64,000 nucleotides of DNA, from contig NZ_LT629692.1 of the NCBI RefSeq assembly GCF_900100885.1, forward strand, positions 1,302,001 through 1,366,000. Reading direction: 5' to 3'. The notes beneath the pieces are model-generated. The model saw only the letters and a list, made by a program, of their open reading frames with translations. It was not told the DNA's origin and ran no database searches. The translations under genes and the position numbers were made by a program. Shown piece by piece: positions 32,759-40,302 of this stretch (its first letter is position 1; every line of letters begins with the position of its first letter). Origin of the DNA: Microbacterium pygmaeum (GTDB lineage: Bacteria > Actinomycetota > Actinomycetes > Actinomycetales > Microbacteriaceae).

Positions 32759-32807
32759 CCGCCTCCTCGGGAGTGCGGGCTCTCCGCTGGCGCGGGCGCG
32801 CGCCGCG

Positions 32808-32813
32808 TAGGCT
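32808..32813 (+). promoter_or_regulatory. -10 box of leaderless-type menB promoter
   Basis: TAGGCT lies six bases before the menB GTG. Confidence 0.55.
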
Positions 32814-32819
32814 GGCCCG

Positions 32820-33728
32820 GTGAGCGTTTCCGAACTTTTCGACGAGGACGAGTGGATGCCGGCGCCCGGCGCTCCCGCGGACGAATACACCGACATCACC
32901 GCGCACGTGTCGACGGACGGGCGCATCGCGCGGATCGCGTTCCATCGGCCGGAGGTGCGCAACGCTTTCCGGCCGCACACGGTCGATGAGCTGTATCGAG
33001 CCTTGGACATCGCCCGGCAGGACCCGCGGATCGGCGTGGTGCTGCTGACCGGCAACGGTCCGAGCGCCAAGGACGGCGGATGGGCGTTCTGCTCGGGCGG
33101 CGATCAGCGGATCAGGGGTCGCGATGGCTACAGGTACGCCGGCGACGACGCCGCGATCGCCGATCCGGGGCGGTCGGGCCGCCTGCACATCCTCGAAGTC
33201 CAGCGTCTGATCCGCACGATGCCGAAGGTCGTGATCGCCGTGATCCCAGGCTGGGCGGCGGGCGGCGGGCATTCGCTTCATGTGGTCTGCGACTTGAGCA
33301 TCGCCTCGGCCGAACACGGGCGGTTCAAGCAGACGGACGCCGATGTCGGGTCGTTCGACGCCGGTTACGGCTCGGCCTACTTCGCCCGCCAGATCGGGCA
33401 GAAGTTCGCCCGCGAAGTGTTCTTCCTCGCCGAGGAGTACTCGGCCCAGCGCGCGTACGAGATGGGGGCGGTCAACCGCGTCGTGCCGCACGCCGAACTC
33501 GAGCGCGAGGCGATCGCGACGGCGCGGACGATCCTCACGAAATCGCCGACGGCGATCCGGATGCTGAAATTCGCGTTCAACGCCGTCGACGACGGTCTCA
33601 TGGGGCAGCAGGTCTTCGCAGGTGAGGCGACGCGCCTGGCATACGGCACCGACGAAGCGGTCGAGGGTCGGGACGCGTTCCTTCAGAAGCGGGAGCCCGA
33701 CTGGTCGCCGTATCCGTGGCAGTACTGA
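32820..33728 (+). CDS. menB: 1,4-Dihydroxy-2-naphthoyl-CoA synthase
   Basis: Crotonase-fold enzyme closing the second ring of the naphthoquinone, 302 aa. Characteristic are AFCSGGDQRIRGRDGYRY (oxyanion hole and active-site loop), VIAVIPGWAAGGGHSLHVVCD, the catalytic DVGSFDAGYGSAYFARQ and the C-terminal WSPYPWQY. All are standard for MenB. GTG start with TAGGCT six bases upstream. menE follows after 52 bases. Confidence 0.95.
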   Translation: MSVSELFDEDEWMPAPGAPADEYTDITAHVSTDGRIARIAFHRPEVRNAFRPHTVDELYRALDIARQDPRIGVVLLTGNGPSAKDGGWAFCSGGDQRIRGRDGYRYAGDDAAIADPGRSGRLHILEVQRLIRTMPKVVIAVIPGWAAGGGHSLHVVCDLSIASAEHGRFKQTDADVGSFDAGYGSAYFARQIGQKFAREVFFLAEEYSAQRAYEMGAVNRVVPHAELEREAIATARTILTKSPTAIRMLKFAFNAVDDGLMGQQVFAGEATRLAYGTDEAVEGRDAFLQKREPDWSPYPWQY

Positions 33729-33780
33729 TGCGCGTGCGAGGTCTCGTGCATCCGGCCGGCTCGCGCACGCCGAGGCGGTC

Positions 33781-34935
33781 GTGAGACTCGAAGCACTGGT
33801 CGGCGACGACCCGCGCGACGTGCTCCGTGCGCTCAAGGGCGCGCTGCACGGCGCGGGCCCGGCGCTCGGGCTCGGCATGGTCAGCGATCTGCCCGCCGAC
33901 GTGCGACCTGGCACCGCGGTCGTGGTGACGACCTCGGGTTCGACCGGCGTGCCCAAGAGCGTCCTGCTCAGCCGTGACGCCCTCACCGCGAGTGCGCTGG
34001 CCACCGCCGACCGCATCGGCGAAGGCGCGTGGCTGCTCGCGCTGCCGGCGAGCTACGTCGCCGGCATGCAGGTGCTCGTGCGTTCCATCGTCGCCGATCG
34101 TGAGCCCGCGGTGATGAGCGGGGCATTCACCGCGCAGGCCTTCACCGCGGCCGCCCTGATGATGGTGTCGACGGACCGCGGCATCCGGATTCCGACCTAC
34201 ACCTCCCTGGTGCCCGCGCAGCTGACGAAGCTGCTGGACGCGGCCGTGCACGATGGCACCGTCCTGGCGGCGCTGCGCTCGTTCGAGACGATCCTGATCG
34301 GCGGTCAGGCGCTGCCGGCCGTAACGCTCGAGCGAGCGGTGGATGCCGGTGTCCGCGTCACCCGCACCTACGGTTCGACCGAGACCAGCGGAGGATGCGT
34401 GTACGACGGACGACCACTGCGCGGCGTCTCGGTGCGGATCGCGGAGGGAGAGGTGCGCATCGCGGGTCCGACCCTCGCCGACGGATACCTCGGCGATCGC
34501 GACACGACGGACATCGTCTTCGTCCGCGATGACGCCGGCACGCGCTGGTATCGCACCGGCGACGCCGGCTTGATCGAAGACGATGTGCTCCGAGTCCGCG
34601 GCCGTATCGACAATGTGATCGTCTCCGGCGGCCTCAATGTCTCGCTGGACCGCGTGGAGCGGATCGTGCGGGGTATCGCCGGGCTGGAGTCTGCGGTCGT
34701 CGTCGGCGTTACCGACGCGCGCTGGGGCGAGGCATCCGTCGTCGTGGTCGCCCGCGGAGAGGCACTGCGCCGCAGCGAATCCGTGCAGCTCGAGGAAGCA
34801 CGGGCCGCCGTCGCGGCGGAGATCGGCCCGCACGCCCGGCCCAAACGGCTGATCCTCGTGGACGATCTGGCCACCCTGCCCAGCGGCAAGCCCGACCGCG
34901 AGGCGATCAGGGCCGCGGTCAACGCGCTGCACTGA
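33781..34935 (+). CDS. menE: o-Succinylbenzoate--CoA ligase
   Basis: Acyl-adenylate-forming enzyme activating o-succinylbenzoate, 384 aa. The P-loop is VVTTSGSTGVPKSVLLS. Adenine and acid motifs appear as TYGSTETSGGCVYDG, and the hinge/Lys region as DNVIVSGGLNVSLDRVERIV and LPSGKPDREAIR. The protein is compact, as MenE usually is in actinobacteria. The start is GTG 33781; upstream in-frame sequence belongs to the menB end and gap. Confidence 0.93.
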   Translation: MRLEALVGDDPRDVLRALKGALHGAGPALGLGMVSDLPADVRPGTAVVVTTSGSTGVPKSVLLSRDALTASALATADRIGEGAWLLALPASYVAGMQVLVRSIVADREPAVMSGAFTAQAFTAAALMMVSTDRGIRIPTYTSLVPAQLTKLLDAAVHDGTVLAALRSFETILIGGQALPAVTLERAVDAGVRVTRTYGSTETSGGCVYDGRPLRGVSVRIAEGEVRIAGPTLADGYLGDRDTTDIVFVRDDAGTRWYRTGDAGLIEDDVLRVRGRIDNVIVSGGLNVSLDRVERIVRGIAGLESAVVVGVTDARWGEASVVVVARGEALRRSESVQLEEARAAVAAEIGPHARPKRLILVDDLATLPSGKPDREAIRAAVNALH

Positions 34936-34984
34936 GTCGGAGGGCGTGCGGGCCTGGAACCGGACGCGGTTGGAAGCACTGAGC

Positions 34985-35110
34985 GTGTCTCGGCAGGGAG
35001 CCTCGGGGCGCGGCCGAGCGATCACCGCACTCGTCCTCGCCTACGCCAGTCTCGCGATCTGCTTCTTCACGACCCTGTTCCGGGTGATCACGATGGCCGT
35101 TCCGCGCTGA
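34985..35110 (+). CDS. Small single-helix membrane protein (41 aa)
   Basis: A short reading frame from GTG 34985 with a basic N-terminus (RQGASGRGR) and one membrane helix (about 13-33, ITALVLAYASLAICFFTTLF). It ends in MAVPR. GGAAG lies about 11 bases upstream, a weak ribosome-binding site. It follows menE by 49 bases on the same strand. It looks like a real small membrane protein because hydrophobicity and charge follow the positive-inside rule, but no homologue is known to me. Confidence 0.45.
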   Translation: MSRQGASGRGRAITALVLAYASLAICFFTTLFRVITMAVPR

Positions 35111-35149
35111 CGGCGACGTGCCGGCGAGCGTTCATGCTCGTCGCGGACC

Positions 35150-35536
35150 TCAGGCAGCGGAGCGATCCCCGGTGTCGACGACGCAGAACCGATTGCCTTC
35201 GGTGTCCTCCAGCACGATCCAGTCCGCGTCCGGCGGATAGCGGTCCCAGTCCACGTCCCGCGCGCCGAGTCCCTTGAGCCGCTCGACCTCGGCTGCCTGA
35301 TCGTCCGCGTACAGATCGAGATGGATGCGCGGCGGATAGTGCTGCGGATACCCGGTCACCGACAGCGCGATGCTCGCTGCGCTCGGGGCATCCCAGCTCG
35401 TCTTGTCCGGCGGGTCGAGGATCACCCAGTCATCGGACGGTTCGCCGCGGTTCACATACCCCAGCGCCGCCCGCCAGAAGTCGCCGGCGCGTTCGATGTC
35501 CTCGACGGTCAGCACGATCGTTCCGATGCGCAACAT
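35150..35536 (-). CDS. VOC (glyoxalase/bleomycin-resistance fold) protein
   Basis: A 128-aa vicinal-oxygen-chelate protein. Paired beta-alpha-beta modules are seen: IGTIVLTVEDIERAGDFWRAALGY and RIHLDLYADDQAAEVERL, ending in WIVLEDTEGNRFCVVD with the conserved metal-ligand Glu position. This subgroup (glyoxalase-like, with DWDRYPP) is usually unassigned. ATG 35536 is the natural family start. The 168-base gap to menA holds the quadruple repeat at 35587. Confidence 0.85.
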   Translation of the reverse strand: MLRIGTIVLTVEDIERAGDFWRAALGYVNRGEPSDDWVILDPPDKTSWDAPSAASIALSVTGYPQHYPPRIHLDLYADDQAAEVERLKGLGARDVDWDRYPPDADWIVLEDTEGNRFCVVDTGDRSAA

Positions 35537-35586
35537 GACCCCATCATCCGCGTACCCCGCGACACGGTCCAGGGTCTGACGCCGAA

Positions 35587-35668
35587 CCCGAGCGGGCAAG
35601 TTGCGCCCGAGCGGGCAGCGTGTGCAACGTGGCGGCGTGCCCGCTCGGGAGCAGAGTGCCCGCTCGCG
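35587..35668. repeat. Quadruple 12-mer repeat (two direct, two inverted) upstream of menA
   Basis: CCCGAGCGGGCA occurs at 35587 and 35606, 19 bases apart. Its reverse complement TGCCCGCTCGGG lies at 35638 and TGCCCGCTCGCG at 35657, again 19 apart. The gap between pairs is 32. It lies between the VOC gene and menA, ending 22 bases before the menA -10 box. Confidence 0.8.
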
Positions 35669-35690
35669 AGGTTCGCATCGGCACGGGCCG

Positions 35691-35696
35691 TAGGAT
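35691..35696 (+). promoter_or_regulatory. -10 box of menA promoter
   Basis: TAGGAT lies eight bases before the menA GTG, with no Shine-Dalgarno. Confidence 0.5.
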
Positions 35697-35704
35697 GATC
35701 CCTC

Positions 35705-36685
35705 GTGGCAGGCACCCCCAGTAAGAAGCGCAAGCGTCCCGGTCCGTCCAAACAGGTGCACCGGGGCAATCCGCAGAAGGCGCACGAGTCTCGAGACCCG
35801 CGCCGGGTCGAGAAGGCGACGCCGCGCGACTGGATCGCCGCTGCCCGCCTCCGCACGCTTCCGCTGGCGATCACGCCGATCCTGATCGGCACGGGCGCGG
35901 CCCTGGTCGTGGACCGCGAGTTCCACTGGGTGATCGCCCTGTTCTGCCTGATCGTCTCGGTCAGCCTGCAGATCGGCGTCAACTTCGCGAACGACTACAG
36001 CGACGGCATCCGCGGCACCGATGATCACCGGGTCGGCCCCGCACGCCTGACCGCGTCGGGCAAGGCGTCCGCGCGCAGCGTGATGTTCGCGGCGCTGCTC
36101 TTCTTCGCGGTCGGTGCGCTCGCGGGGATCGCGATCGTGATCCGCACCCAGCAGTGGTGGCTGCTCCTGGTCGGCGCGGTCTGCATCCTCGCAGCCTGGT
36201 TCTACACCGGCGGCAAGCGGCCCTATGGCTACTACGGCCTGGGCGAGCTGTTCGTGTTCGTGTTCTTCGGTCTGGTCGCGACCGTCGGAACGACGTACGT
36301 CCAGGTGCTCGCGGTGCCGCAGGAGGCCTGGTTCGGCGCTGCGGCCGCCGGGTTCCTCGCATGTGCGGTGCTGCTCGCGAACAACCTGCGCGACATCGAC
36401 CAGGACCGGATCGCCGGAAAGCGCACCCTCACCGTGCTCATCGGCAAGCGGGCGACCCAGGCGCTGTTCACGGTGTTCGTGCTCGTGCCGTTCGCGATCT
36501 CGGCGTGGCTGGCGCTGTATTACCCGATCGCGTGGCTCACGCTGCTCGCACTGCTCGGTGCGCTGCCTGCGATCCTCATCGTGTGGACGTACCGGCTGCC
36601 GCGGGAACTGGTCGTCGCGCTGAGCGTGACCTCGCTGACCTCAGTCGCGTACGGGGCGCTGCTGCTCTGGGCGTTCGTCGGCTGA
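35705..36685 (+). CDS. menA: 1,4-Dihydroxy-2-naphthoate polyprenyltransferase
   Basis: UbiA-family membrane prenyltransferase, 326 aa, with about eight to nine helices. A basic N-terminal tail (KKRKRPGPSKQ) precedes the domain. The two Asp-rich metal/diphosphate sites are NFANDYSDGIRGTDD and NNLRDIDQDRIAGKRTL. The product is demethylmenaquinone, methylated later by MenG. GTG start; its 3' end overlaps the convergent DUF4229 gene by 45 bases. Confidence 0.94.
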   Translation: MAGTPSKKRKRPGPSKQVHRGNPQKAHESRDPRRVEKATPRDWIAAARLRTLPLAITPILIGTGAALVVDREFHWVIALFCLIVSVSLQIGVNFANDYSDGIRGTDDHRVGPARLTASGKASARSVMFAALLFFAVGALAGIAIVIRTQQWWLLLVGAVCILAAWFYTGGKRPYGYYGLGELFVFVFFGLVATVGTTYVQVLAVPQEAWFGAAAAGFLACAVLLANNLRDIDQDRIAGKRTLTVLIGKRATQALFTVFVLVPFAISAWLALYYPIAWLTLLALLGALPAILIVWTYRLPRELVVALSVTSLTSVAYGALLLWAFVG

Positions 36686-36988
36686 CCCGGCCGGCAGTAC
36701 GTCCGCCGCAGCGCCGGAGAGCGGAGTCGACTCGGCGGCGGCATCCTCCGCCTCCTCGTCGCTGACCGCACTGCGTGGACGCTCACGCCGCTCGGCGAGC
36801 CCCGACGTCGCCTCGGCCAGTGGCCGGCGCAGGAACAGCAGCGACAGGCTGAGACCGATCAGTGCGGCGAAGATCGCCGCCAGCCAGTACAGCTCGCGGA
36901 ACACCGGGAACAGCATCAGGATGCCGAACGGCACCAGGAATGCCAGGAGCCGCAGCACCGAATACAGGAGGGCGGAGCGGGCTTTCAT
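36641..36988 (-). CDS. DUF4229-type small membrane protein
   Basis: A 115-aa protein with two membrane helices (about 8-27 and 33-52; LLYSVLRLLAFLVPFGILML then ELYWLAAIFAALIGLSLSLL). An Arg-rich junction and a long disordered acidic tail with many Ala/Glu/Asp residues follow. The layout fits DUF4229, a family often found among actinobacterial menaquinone genes. Function unknown. The start has TAGACT six bases upstream on the minus strand. Confidence 0.75.
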   Translation of the reverse strand: MKARSALLYSVLRLLAFLVPFGILMLFPVFRELYWLAAIFAALIGLSLSLLFLRRPLAEATSGLAERRERPRSAVSDEEAEDAAAESTPLSGAAADVLPAGSADERPEQQRPVRD

Positions 36989-36994
36989 CCGCTC

Positions 36995-37000
36995 AGTCTA
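36995..37000 (-). promoter_or_regulatory. -10 box of leaderless-type DUF4229 promoter
   Basis: Minus-strand TAGACT lies six bases before the ATG at 36988. Confidence 0.55.
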
Positions 37001-37075
37001 ATTCCGCGACGCGGCTGGGCCTGGGACTGTCCTCTCAGTACGGCCACGGCCGGGGCCGCTTCCGTTCCGCGCGCC

Positions 37076-37081
37076 TAGGAT
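37076..37081 (+). promoter_or_regulatory. -10 box of leaderless-type PLDc_N gene promoter
   Basis: TAGGAT lies six bases before the GTG at 37088. Confidence 0.55.
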
Positions 37082-37087
37082 GGAACC

Positions 37088-37558
37088 GTGGCGAGAGTCC
37101 TGTTGATTCTGGCGCTGGTGGCTACCGCGTTCTGGGTGTTCACCATCGTCGATGTCAGCGTGCAACCAGCCGCCCGTCATCGTGGCGTGACCAAGCCGAT
37201 CTGGATCCTCATCGTGATCCTCCTGCCAGTCCTCGGCGGCCTGCTGTGGCTCACCGTCGGCCGCGTGCGCCGCTCGACGCTGGCGGCGCGCCGCGCTCCC
37301 GACGACGATCCCGAGTTCCTCGGCAAGATCGGCACCCTCAGCGATCAGGACGAGCGCATCCGCCGCCTCGAGGAAGAGCTGGCGCAGCTCGATGCCGAGG
37401 CTGATGATCCACGATGGACCGCAGGTGGCGATGCGAAGCCCGCGGCGCCCGAGGCGGCCACGCCGGGCACCGTGACCCCCGAGGCTCCGACGCGCGGCAC
37501 CGACCGTCCCGCCGAGGGCGATGACGACACCCGCGGTCAGCGCGGAGCCGTCGGCTAG
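37088..37558 (+). CDS. PLDc_N-domain membrane protein
   Basis: A 156-aa protein consisting of the two-helix PLDc_N module (VLLILALVATAFWVFTIVDV, then the basic loop and KPIWILIVILLPVLGGLLWL) seen at the N-terminus of cardiolipin synthases. A hydrophilic tail follows that probably contains a short coiled coil (RIRRLEEELAQLDAEAD) and a Pro/Ala-rich end. No phospholipase domain is present. It is two bases upstream of menD, so cotranscription is likely. Confidence 0.82.
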   Translation: MARVLLILALVATAFWVFTIVDVSVQPAARHRGVTKPIWILIVILLPVLGGLLWLTVGRVRRSTLAARRAPDDDPEFLGKIGTLSDQDERIRRLEEELAQLDAEADDPRWTAGGDAKPAAPEAATPGTVTPEAPTRGTDRPAEGDDDTRGQRGAVG

Positions 37559-37560
37559 TC

Positions 37561-39375
37561 GTGGCCGATGATCTTCGGGGACTCGCCTCCCCGTCGACCG
37601 ATGCCGCGGCCGCCCTGCTGTGCCGGCTGGTCGAACTCGGCATCCGTCACCTCGTCCTGAGCCCGGGATCGCGATCCCAGGCGCTCGCGCTCGTGGCCGC
37701 CGAGCTGGAGCGGCGCGGCGAGGTCCGCGTCCACGTGCGCATCGACGAGCGGGTGGCCGGATTCACGGCCCTGGGCATCGGTCGCGAACTCCGCAGCCCT
37801 GCCGTGGTCGTGTGCACCTCCGGCACCGCCGCCGCCAACCTGCTGCCCGCCGCCCTCGAGGCCCATCACGCCGGAGTGCCGCTGCTGCTGCTGACCGCCG
37901 ACCGGCCGCCCGAGCTGCGCGGTGTCGGCGCGAACCAGACGACTCGTCAGCCCGGCATGTTCACGCCGAACACGCGCTTCGAGGCGGACCTGCCCGTTCC
38001 CGAGGAGACCGACCCCGACGGTGACGGTGCGCAGAGCCTGCTGCTGCGACAGGTCGCCGAGGAGGCGTTCGCCGCGGCGATGGGCGCGGGAACGCGGGCA
38101 CCCGGTCCGGTGCACCTGAACCTCCCATACCGTGAACCGCTCGGCGGGCATCTGCCGCCCTGGCTCGGCGCGCCCAGCGCAGAGCTGACGGTGGGCGACG
38201 GGGACGTCGACCTCGATGCGGCCCCGGTCGAGGTCGATCCCGAGGACGAGCCGTCCGGCGCGCTCTATCAGGGCGGCGGCGGCATCGGCGAGGCGGATGT
38301 CCCCCTCGAGCCCGTCGATCTACCGTTCCTGCTGGAGCGCGGTCCGCGCACGGTGGTGATCGCGGGAGCGGATGCCGGCGCAGGCGCCGAAGAACTCGCA
38401 CACGTCGGCGGCTGGCCGCTGATCGCCGAGATCGTGAGCGGTGCGCGCTTCGGGCGGAACCTCGTGCACGGGTACCGTGACCTGCTCCGGGATCCGCTCC
38501 TCGGTGGCCGCATCGAGCGCATCGTCGTGCTCGGACACCCCACGCTCAGTCGGGAGTCCGTCGCCGTCCTGTCCGATCCACAGATCGACGTCTTCGCGGT
38601 GCGCGGGCCCGGCGAGCCGCTCAACCTGAACGGCGCGACCGTCGCGCTCGATGCCGTCGCCGTCAATGCAGGAGAGGTGGACCGGGCGTGGCTCGGCGAC
38701 TGGCTGCTCGCCTCCCGCGCGGCGTTCGTCGACCTCACTCCTGCGGCGCCGGACGTCGACGGGCTGGCCTCTCCCGTGCCCAGCGAGCGTCGCGATGCGA
38801 TCCAGAACGAACTGAGTGCGATCCGCGCCCCGCTGGATCGCGCGGCCCTGGTCGATGCCGTCTGGCGTGCGACGTGGCCGCACGATCGGCTCGTCTTCGG
38901 CTCGTCGCGTCTGGTCCGCGTCGCGGACGCGGTGCTGGGCGGCAAGAAGGTTCCCGTGCACGCCAACCGCGGGCTCGCGGGCATCGACGGCACGGTGGGG
39001 ACCGCGATCGGGGTCGCCGTCGCATCCCAGGGCGGCGGTGGGGCGGGTGTGACCAGGGTGCTGCTGGGCGATCTCGCCTTCCTGCACGACGTCGGCGCCC
39101 TGCTGCTCCCCCCGCACGAGAGCGAGCCGCGCATCCAGGTCGTCGTCGGCAACGACGGGGGCGGAACGATCTTCGATTCTCTCGAGGTCGCCGGCATCGC
39201 CCCGCACGACGCGATGGACCGCGTGCTCTTCACCCCGCACACCACCCGACTCGAGCAGCTGGCGCTCGCGTACGGCTGGGAGTACCGTCGCGTGACGACG
39301 CGGACCGCCCTCGACCAGGTGCTGACCGCCCCGGTCGGCGGACGTCAGCTCATCGAGGTTCCGCTGCCCCGCTGA
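37561..39375 (+). CDS. menD: 2-Succinyl-5-enolpyruvyl-6-hydroxy-3-cyclohexene-1-carboxylate synthase
   Basis: Thiamine-diphosphate enzyme condensing isochorismate with 2-oxoglutarate, 604 aa. The N-terminal Pyr domain has LVLSPGSRSQALAL and the conserved RIDERVAGFTALG. The C-terminal ThDP-binding region carries GLAGIDGTVGTAIGVA, LLGDLAFLHDVGALL and VVGNDGGGTIFDSLE. The GTG start is two bases after the previous stop. Together with menF, menC and menE it covers the upstream part of the pathway; menH is not seen nearby. Confidence 0.95.
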   Translation: MADDLRGLASPSTDAAAALLCRLVELGIRHLVLSPGSRSQALALVAAELERRGEVRVHVRIDERVAGFTALGIGRELRSPAVVVCTSGTAAANLLPAALEAHHAGVPLLLLTADRPPELRGVGANQTTRQPGMFTPNTRFEADLPVPEETDPDGDGAQSLLLRQVAEEAFAAAMGAGTRAPGPVHLNLPYREPLGGHLPPWLGAPSAELTVGDGDVDLDAAPVEVDPEDEPSGALYQGGGGIGEADVPLEPVDLPFLLERGPRTVVIAGADAGAGAEELAHVGGWPLIAEIVSGARFGRNLVHGYRDLLRDPLLGGRIERIVVLGHPTLSRESVAVLSDPQIDVFAVRGPGEPLNLNGATVALDAVAVNAGEVDRAWLGDWLLASRAAFVDLTPAAPDVDGLASPVPSERRDAIQNELSAIRAPLDRAALVDAVWRATWPHDRLVFGSSRLVRVADAVLGGKKVPVHANRGLAGIDGTVGTAIGVAVASQGGGGAGVTRVLLGDLAFLHDVGALLLPPHESEPRIQVVVGNDGGGTIFDSLEVAGIAPHDAMDRVLFTPHTTRLEQLALAYGWEYRRVTTRTALDQVLTAPVGGRQLIEVPLPR

Positions 39376-39382
39376 GACACGC

Positions 39383-39388
39383 CATCAT
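39383..39388 (+). promoter_or_regulatory. Possible -10 box of PPK2 gene
   Basis: CATCAT lies six bases before the PPK2 ATG; it is weaker than the TANNNT boxes elsewhere. Confidence 0.35.
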
Positions 39389-39394
39389 GTCTTC

Positions 39395-40267
39395 ATGACG
39401 GGAAAAAGCCAGAAGCACTGGACAGCGGATGCCGCGGAGCTCCTCAGCGTCGGAGCCGATTTCTCACTCGACGATGTCGACCCCGAAGGCACGCCCGGCT
39501 ATGACGGTGGGAAGACGGGCGCCGTAGACGACCTCGCCAGAGGTGCCGGGGCCCTCGACGAACTGCAGGAGCGGCTCTACGCGCAGAGCCGGGTCGCCGA
39601 GACGGGCGACACCGCGGCATCCGTCCTCCTCGTACTGCAGGCGATGGACTCCGCCGGAAAGGGCGGGATCATCCGGCACGTCGTCGGGTCCGTCGACCCG
39701 CAGGGCATCGCCTTGACGGCCTTCAAGAAACCGACCGCGGAGGAGCTCGCGCACGACTTCCTCTGGCGCGTGGAGAAGCGGCTGCCGAACCCGGGCTTCA
39801 TCGGCGTCTTCGACCGGTCGCACTACGAGGACGTGCTGATCGGGAGCGTGCGCTCGCTCGCACCCGCCGACGAGATCGAGCGCCGTTTCGGAGCGATCAA
39901 CGAGTTCGAGCGCCGCGTGACGGATGCCGGCACCCGCATCGTCAAGGTGATGCTGCACATCTCAGCCGACGAGCAGAAGGTGCGGCTGATGGAGCGACTG
40001 GACCGCCCCGACAAGCACTGGAAATACAACCCGGGAGACGTCGACGAGCGCGAGCTGTGGCCGGCCTACATGGCCGCATACCAGACCGTCTTCGAGCGCA
40101 CGTCGACCGGCGATGCGCCGTGGCACGTCGTGCCCGCGAACCGGAAATGGTATGCGCGGCTGGCCGTCCAGCAGCTGCTGCTCGGAGCGCTGACCGAGAT
40201 CGACCCGCAGTGGCCGGCAGCCACCTTCGACGTCTCGGCGGAGAAGGCGCGGCTCGCAGCAACCTGA
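39395..40267 (+). CDS. PPK2-family polyphosphate kinase/phosphotransferase
   Basis: Enzyme moving phosphate between polyphosphate and nucleotides, 290 aa, one PPK2 domain. Walker A-like QAMDSAGKGGIIRHV, Walker B-like IGVFDRSHYEDVLIG and the lid region RLDRPDKHWKYNPGDVDER are clear, and AWHVVPANRKWYARL-type C-terminal sequence is present. Whether it phosphorylates AMP, ADP or GDP cannot be told. It follows menD by 19 bases but has no pathway link to it. Confidence 0.92.
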   Translation: MTGKSQKHWTADAAELLSVGADFSLDDVDPEGTPGYDGGKTGAVDDLARGAGALDELQERLYAQSRVAETGDTAASVLLVLQAMDSAGKGGIIRHVVGSVDPQGIALTAFKKPTAEELAHDFLWRVEKRLPNPGFIGVFDRSHYEDVLIGSVRSLAPADEIERRFGAINEFERRVTDAGTRIVKVMLHISADEQKVRLMERLDRPDKHWKYNPGDVDERELWPAYMAAYQTVFERTSTGDAPWHVVPANRKWYARLAVQQLLLGALTEIDPQWPAATFDVSAEKARLAAT

Positions 40268-40290
40268 GCTGTCCCCACCTCCGTCGCTCG

Positions 40291-40296
40291 TAGGCT
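40291..40296 (+). promoter_or_regulatory. -10 box of leaderless-type DUF885 promoter
   Basis: TAGGCT lies six bases before the GTG at 40303. Confidence 0.55.
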
Positions 40297-40302
40297 GGGT
40301 CG

